From contig CAUASQ010000079.1 in the NCBI GenBank assembly GCA_958431945.1, positions 1 to 7,524 on the forward strand: 7,524 bases of DNA, given 5' to 3'. Source of the DNA: an uncultured Collinsella sp. Its GTDB lineage: Bacteria > Actinomycetota > Coriobacteriia > Coriobacteriales > Coriobacteriaceae. Shown here piece after piece: positions 4,723 through 7,524 of this stretch (position 1 is its first letter; every line of letters starts with the position of its first letter). The translations under genes were made by a program, and so were the position numbers. Under the pieces are notes generated by a model. The model worked only from the letters and a program-made list of their open reading frames with translations, did not search any database and was not told where the DNA came from.

Positions 4723-5385
4723 ATGTCCGAAAAGAGTGCCCTGTTCATGGCGCGCACGACGCGCTTCCACGAGTTTGCCCGCAGCTTGACGACCACCCTG
4801 GGTGTCGAGGTGAGCCTGGCTACTCCCGATTCGCCGACTGCGGCGCACGACTTTGACCTGCTGATCCTTGATTCCGACGGTATCCGCAGCGACCGCATCG
4901 ATCAGATTGCCAAGTGGCTTGACGATCGCGGCAGCGTCCCCATGTTGGTGATCGTCGACGACGAGGCACTCGGCACCCTGCGCCTGCCGAATCACGCGCA
5001 TGCCGACTTTGTATGCCCCACGGCGACGCCCAACGAGCTCAAGGCTCGCGCGCAGCGCCTGATGGGCGAGGAGGAGACCGTCACCGCCGACGATGTGCTC
5101 AACATCGATAACCTCGAGATTAACCTGGCTACCTACCAGGTGACACTCGATAACGAGCCCATCGACCTGACGCTGATGGAGTACTCGCTGCTGAGCTTTT
5201 TGGCGACGCACCCCAACCGTGCCTACAGCCGCGAGGTACTGCTGCACCGCGTGTGGGGCTTTGAGTACTGCGGCGGTACGCGTACCGTCGACGTGCATAT
5301 CCGACGCATCCGCTCCAAGGTGGGCCCGCAGATCGCGGCACATATCACCACCGTCCGCGGCGTGGGCTATCTGTTTAAGGACTAG
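4723..5385 (+). CDS. glnR: GlnR-like orphan OmpR-family response regulator
   Basis: This is a cytoplasmic transcription factor of 220 residues. Residues 5-115 form a receiver-like domain with a lone Asp50 (LLILDSDG), but the N-terminal acidic pair is absent (FMARTTR at 8-14) and the usual Lys of KPF is replaced (CPTATP at 98-103). Phosphorylation by a kinase is therefore unlikely. Residues 128-219 are an OmpR/PhoB winged helix: EYSLLSFLATHPNRAYSRE (153-171), VWGFEYCGGTRTVDVHIRR (177-195) and TVRGVGYLF (210-218). This half closely resembles Streptomyces GlnR as I recall it, including the YxGGTRTVDVHxRR recognition helix. No histidine kinase gene is adjacent. TTGGAGG (4711-4717) lies 5 nt before the ATG at 4723; upstream in-frame codons overlap the end of glnA and are not needed. 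Position right behind a glutamine synthetase homologue supports a nitrogen role. Confidence 0.75.
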   Translation: MSEKSALFMARTTRFHEFARSLTTTLGVEVSLATPDSPTAAHDFDLLILDSDGIRSDRIDQIAKWLDDRGSVPMLVIVDDEALGTLRLPNHAHADFVCPTATPNELKARAQRLMGEEETVTADDVLNIDNLEINLATYQVTLDNEPIDLTLMEYSLLSFLATHPNRAYSREVLLHRVWGFEYCGGTRTVDVHIRRIRSKVGPQIAAHITTVRGVGYLFKD

Positions 5386-5390
5386 CTTTT

Positions 5391-5421
5391 CACCACAAAG
5401 GGGACAGGCACCTTTGTGGTG
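5391..5421. repeat. REP-like hairpin (CACCACAAAGG arms)
   Basis: CACCACAAAGG (5391-5401) and CCTTTGTGGTG (5411-5421) form a perfect 11-bp stem with the 9-nt loop GGACAGGCA. It starts 5 nt after the stop codon of the GlnR-like gene. The sequence around GGGGACAGGCACC resembles a dispersed palindrome I recall from coriobacterial and other genomes, which suggests a repetitive extragenic element. It may also act as a 3' stabilising or terminating hairpin, although only a TTT run follows at 5423-5425. Confidence 0.6.
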
Positions 5422-5538
5422 GTTTCCGCAGGTGCGGGTTCCTTTAGGGCCTGCAGCAGAACTTAAGCCTTCCTAAAAGATTGCGTTCTCATACACGTTC
5501 GCCCGCATATTGGGGTACAACTCAACGTGAACAATGAT

Positions 5539-5573
5539 GGCCCGCCACATGTTTGGCGGGCCTTTGGTTATTT
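5539..5573 (+). terminator. Strong hairpin before htrA (terminator or leader attenuator)
   Basis: GGCCCGCCA (5539-5547) and TGGCGGGCC (5554-5562) form a perfect 9-bp stem with loop CATGTT, followed by the T-rich stretch TTTGGTTATTT. It has the form of an intrinsic terminator, but ends only 15 nt before the htrA ribosome binding site. Either it closes the upstream nitrogen transcript and an htrA promoter lies in the remaining few bases, which is hard to fit, or it sits in the htrA leader. The stretch from 5422 to 5538 shows no clear promoter; TTGCGT (5481-5486) with CATATT (5506-5511) has an over-long 19-bp spacer. Confidence 0.6.
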
Positions 5574-5591
5574 GACGAAAGGATCGCAGCC

Positions 5592-7052
5592 ATGAGCGAG
5601 AACGATTCCCAGCGCCCCCAGGATCCGGGCAATGCCGGCGATACTCAGCAGCAGCCGCGCGTGCAGGTGGAGTCGACGCCTGCCGACGGCAACATTCCCT
5701 ACGTGCAAGCCTACGACACGCAGACCGGCAAGCCGCTGGACGGGCAGCAGGTTGTAAACAAACACACGGTGGTCAAGACCAAGACTAAAAAGCTGCCGAT
5801 CTTTATTACGGCGCTCGCTGGCTGTGCGTGCGGCGCCCTGCTGGTCATCGCGCTCATTATGAGTGGCACACTCGATATCGGCGGCGGCAGAAACGCCGTG
5901 ACGGCGGGTGCTTCGGGTTCATCGACGCAAAAGATCACCATCGATTCCGAGGACACCACGCTGGCCGAGGCCGTTTCTGCCAAGGCCTTGCCCTCCGTCG
6001 TTTCCATCACCGCCACTTCGAGCGGCAGCCAGAATGGCTCGCTTTCGCAGTCTGCCGATGAGTCGGATAGCTCGGGCAGCGTTGGTTCAGGCGTGGTGCT
6101 CGATACCGAGGGCCACATCCTCACCAACAACCACGTGGTCGATGGCTACGACCAGTACGTGGTGACCATGGACGACGGCACCACCTATGAGGCTGAGTTC
6201 GTGGGCAACGACGCCTCAAGCGACCTGGCCGTCATCAAGCTCAAGGACGCCGACGCCTCCAAGCTCGCGCCGATTGAGATCGGTGATTCTTCCAAGCTCA
6301 ACGTGGGCGAGTGGGTCATGGCGATCGGCTCGCCGTTCGGCAACGAGCAGTCTGTCTCCACGGGTATCGTGTCGGCGCTGTATCGCTCCACGGCCATGAG
6401 CTCTACCAGCGGTAACACCATCTACGCCAACATGATCCAGACCGATGCCGCCATCAACCCGGGCAACTCCGGCGGCGCGCTCGTCAACGACAACGGCGAG
6501 CTCGTGGGTATTAACTCGCTCATCGAGAGCTACTCGGGCTCCAGCTCGGGCGTAGGCTTTGCCATTCCGGTCAACTATGCCAAGAGCATTGCCGACCAGA
6601 TCATCGACGGCAAGACGCCGGTTCATTCGTATCTGGGCGCCACGCTTTCGAGCGTCAATGCGCTTAACGCCCGTACTAATAAGCTGAGCACCGATAGCGG
6701 CGCGTATGTGGCGAGCGTTGTCGAGGACGGTCCTGCCGCCAAGGCTGGCATCCAAGAGGGCGATGTCATTACCAAGCTGGGCGACGATGAGATTACGAGC
6801 GCTGATGGCCTGATCATCGCACTGCGCAGCCACGAGGTGGGCGAGAAGGTCGAGATCACGCTCATGCGCGGCAAGGAAGAGAAGAAGGTCACCGTCGAGC
6901 TGGGCTCCGACGAGGAACTGCAGAACCAGCAGCAGAACGACAGCGCAACCGACACTGGCAACGGCGGTATTACCGATGATCAGCTGCGCCAGTACCTGGA
7001 GGAGCTGCTCGGCCAGCAGGGCCAGGGCCAGGGCTACGGTCAGGGCTACTAA
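5592..7052 (+). CDS. htrA: HtrA/DegP-family membrane-anchored serine protease with one PDZ domain
   Basis: This protein (486 residues) is a trypsin-like S1C protease for quality control of misfolded proteins outside the membrane. The N-terminal 67 residues are polar and should be cytoplasmic, ending in KTKTKK (62-67). One membrane segment spans about 68-90. A Ser/Thr-rich linker follows, including a serine-rich insertion at 142-163 near the start of the protease domain. The catalytic triad is complete: His181 in LTNNHVV, Asp211 in SSDLAVIK and Ser293 in GNSGGAL. A single PDZ domain covers about 346-437 (YLGAT, then GPAAKAGIQEGDVI at 380-393). The tail is low-complexity Gln/Gly/Tyr. AAAGGA (5578-5583) precedes the chosen ATG by 8 nt; an in-frame TTG at 5553 would start inside the hairpin and is rejected. 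It is monocistronic by context: a hairpin before and a terminator after. Confidence 0.96.
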   Translation: MSENDSQRPQDPGNAGDTQQQPRVQVESTPADGNIPYVQAYDTQTGKPLDGQQVVNKHTVVKTKTKKLPIFITALAGCACGALLVIALIMSGTLDIGGGRNAVTAGASGSSTQKITIDSEDTTLAEAVSAKALPSVVSITATSSGSQNGSLSQSADESDSSGSVGSGVVLDTEGHILTNNHVVDGYDQYVVTMDDGTTYEAEFVGNDASSDLAVIKLKDADASKLAPIEIGDSSKLNVGEWVMAIGSPFGNEQSVSTGIVSALYRSTAMSSTSGNTIYANMIQTDAAINPGNSGGALVNDNGELVGINSLIESYSGSSSGVGFAIPVNYAKSIADQIIDGKTPVHSYLGATLSSVNALNARTNKLSTDSGAYVASVVEDGPAAKAGIQEGDVITKLGDDEITSADGLIIALRSHEVGEKVEITLMRGKEEKKVTVELGSDEELQNQQQNDSATDTGNGGITDDQLRQYLEELLGQQGQGQGYGQGY

Positions 7053-7083
7053 CGAGCCGTTTCGCACATATCGAGCCAGAGGG

Positions 7084-7124
7084 GGGGGCTGTTCCGCCAA
7101 CGCGGGACAGCCCCCTCTTTTCTT
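7084..7124 (+). terminator. Rho-independent terminator of htrA
   Basis: GGGGGCTGTTCC (7084-7095) pairs with GGGACAGCCCCC (7104-7115), a 12-bp stem with one G-U pair and an 8-nt loop, followed by TCTTTTCTT. It starts about 30 nt after the htrA stop codon. An unusual run of eight G residues (7081-7088) forms the 5' side, three more than the C run can pair, so it may be prone to slippage. Confidence 0.9.
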
Positions 7125-7126
7125 AT

Positions 7127-7155
7127 TGATCCGTTGGGGACGGGGAAACGGATCA
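7127..7155. repeat. REP-like hairpin (TGATCCGTT arms)
   Basis: TGATCCGTT (7127-7135) and AACGGATCA (7147-7155) form a perfect 9-bp stem with the 11-nt loop GGGGACGGGGA. It follows directly on the htrA terminator. The form, and the GGGGAC in the loop shared with the hairpin at 5391-5421, suggest a dispersed extragenic palindrome; I recall similar GGGGAC...AACGGATCATTT sequences from coriobacterial genomes but cannot search for them. Confidence 0.55.
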
Positions 7156-7179
7156 TTTAAGAAATGGCAAGGGCATGGT

Positions 7180-7195
7180 TTGATCGCGCGATCAA
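7180..7195. promoter_or_regulatory. Perfect 16-bp palindrome upstream of ligA
   Basis: TTGATCGCGCGATCAA is a perfect 16-bp palindrome with no spacer. Beyond one mismatched pair it continues with GG (7177-7178) and CC (7197-7198). It lies 109 bp before the ligA start and about 65 bp upstream of the candidate -10. An operator for a dimeric regulator is the simplest reading. The regulator is unknown. Confidence 0.4.
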
Positions 7196-7259
7196 CCCCG
7201 GTTCGGCCGCTGCCGATTCGGTGCGGTTTGAGACCGCTATTCGGCCCCATCGTGACCGG

Positions 7260-7268
7260 TGGTACTCT
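7260..7268 (+). promoter_or_regulatory. Candidate extended -10 promoter of ligA
   Basis: TGGTACTCT contains a TG-n motif directly before the -10-like hexamer TACTCT (7263-7268). Transcription would start near 7275 with a leader of about 29 nt to the ligA ATG. There is no good -35 box at 17 bp, which fits an extended -10 promoter. The match is moderate. Confidence 0.3.
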
Positions 7269-7303
7269 TGTATCCGTTTGAAATCGAGCGAAGGAGTGCC
7301 GCT

Positions 7304-7524
7304 ATGGAGCAATCGAGCCTGTTTGGTGACGGCGTGGACATCGATACCGAAACGCCCGCGAGCACGGATACCGCTGCACCGGCCGATGCCCGCGCCCAGG
7401 CCGCCGCGCGCGCGGCTGAGTTGCGCCACGAGCTCGATTACCACGCCTATCGCTACTACATGCTCGACGCGCCCGAGATCACGGACGCCGCCTTTGACAA
7501 AATGCTCGTTGAGCTGCAGGAAAT
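7304..7524 (+). CDS. ligA: NAD-dependent DNA ligase, N-terminal fragment (runs off the window)
   Basis: Only the first 73 codons are present. From residue 37 on, the sequence AAELRHELDYHAYRYYMLDA, then PEITDAAFDKMLVELQE, matches domain Ia of bacterial NAD+-dependent ligases, which binds the nicotinamide mononucleotide half of NAD+. Tyr and the two Asp of the family pattern Y-x-x-D-x-P-x-I-x-D-x-x-[YF]-D are present, with Phe in place of the common Tyr before the last Asp. LigA seals nicks in replication and repair and is normally essential. About 35 residues rich in Ala, Thr and Asp precede the domain, longer than the few residues in E. coli LigA. The ATG at 7304 has AAGGAG (7291-7296) 7 nt upstream, which supports this start. 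The adenylated lysine and later domains lie beyond the edge. Confidence 0.93.
   Translation, partial: MEQSSLFGDGVDIDTETPASTDTAAPADARAQAAARAAELRHELDYHAYRYYMLDAPEITDAAFDKMLVELQE

Noticed and set aside
5553..5591. Upstream TTG start for HtrA
   Set aside because: It falls inside the hairpin, has no ribosome binding site, and the ATG at 5592 has AAAGGA at good spacing.
6216..7250. Long minus-strand open frame opposite htrA, through the terminator and REP-like hairpin
   Set aside because: It would start inside the ligA upstream region and read through the htrA terminator stem; no domain is recognisable.
7156..7259. tRNA or small RNA gene in the ligA upstream region
   Set aside because: A GGTTCGG resembling a T-loop and nearby stems were checked, but no cloverleaf with acceptor, D and anticodon arms can be drawn, and no promoter-terminator pair frames the stretch.

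Overview
The window looks like chromosomal DNA of a high-GC Gram-positive gut actinobacterium, most likely a coriobacterium of the Collinsella/Olsenella type. This rests on base composition, on an OmpR-type regulator whose C-terminus closely resembles actinobacterial GlnR, and on an HtrA with an N-terminal membrane anchor. It is an inference from familiarity, not from a search. Seven genes are present, two of them cut or nearly cut by the window edges. There are no tRNA or rRNA genes, no CRISPR array and no insertion sequence.

Left part (1-3182) is a 2-keto-3-deoxygluconate (KDG) catabolic locus. On the minus strand kdgK (KDG kinase) is followed by eda (KDPG aldolase), which together turn KDG into pyruvate and glyceraldehyde-3-phosphate. 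Divergently on the plus strand lies a LacI-family regulator, probably the KdgR repressor. The same three functions cluster in the Bacillus subtilis kdgRKAT operon. Both intergenic regions of this locus hold dense inverted and direct repeats: a tandem 13-bp operator-like repeat, a 23-bp inverted repeat over a kdgK promoter candidate, and a nested palindrome around an eda promoter candidate.

Middle part (3254-5385) is a nitrogen locus: a type I glutamine synthetase homologue followed 50 nt later by a GlnR-like orphan OmpR-family regulator, likely in one transcript. A TTAAC-n6-GAAAC sequence resembling an actinobacterial GlnR half-box pair lies upstream. The synthetase homologue is the most unusual item in the window. 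The fold-defining blocks are intact, but three of the six classic active-site metal ligands read as Ala, Gly and Phe, and the Glu-flap motif is rewritten. It may be a pseudoenzyme, a sensor, or a synthetase with altered chemistry.

Right part (5386-7524) carries a membrane-anchored HtrA/DegP-type serine protease with a complete His-Asp-Ser triad, one PDZ domain and a Gly/Gln-rich tail, ended by a strong intrinsic terminator. The 5' end of ligA (NAD-dependent DNA ligase) then runs off the edge. Two REP-like hairpins sharing GGGGAC, a GC-rich hairpin just before the htrA ribosome binding site, and a perfect 16-bp palindrome before ligA are the notable non-coding structures. No gap between genes exceeds 300 bases.
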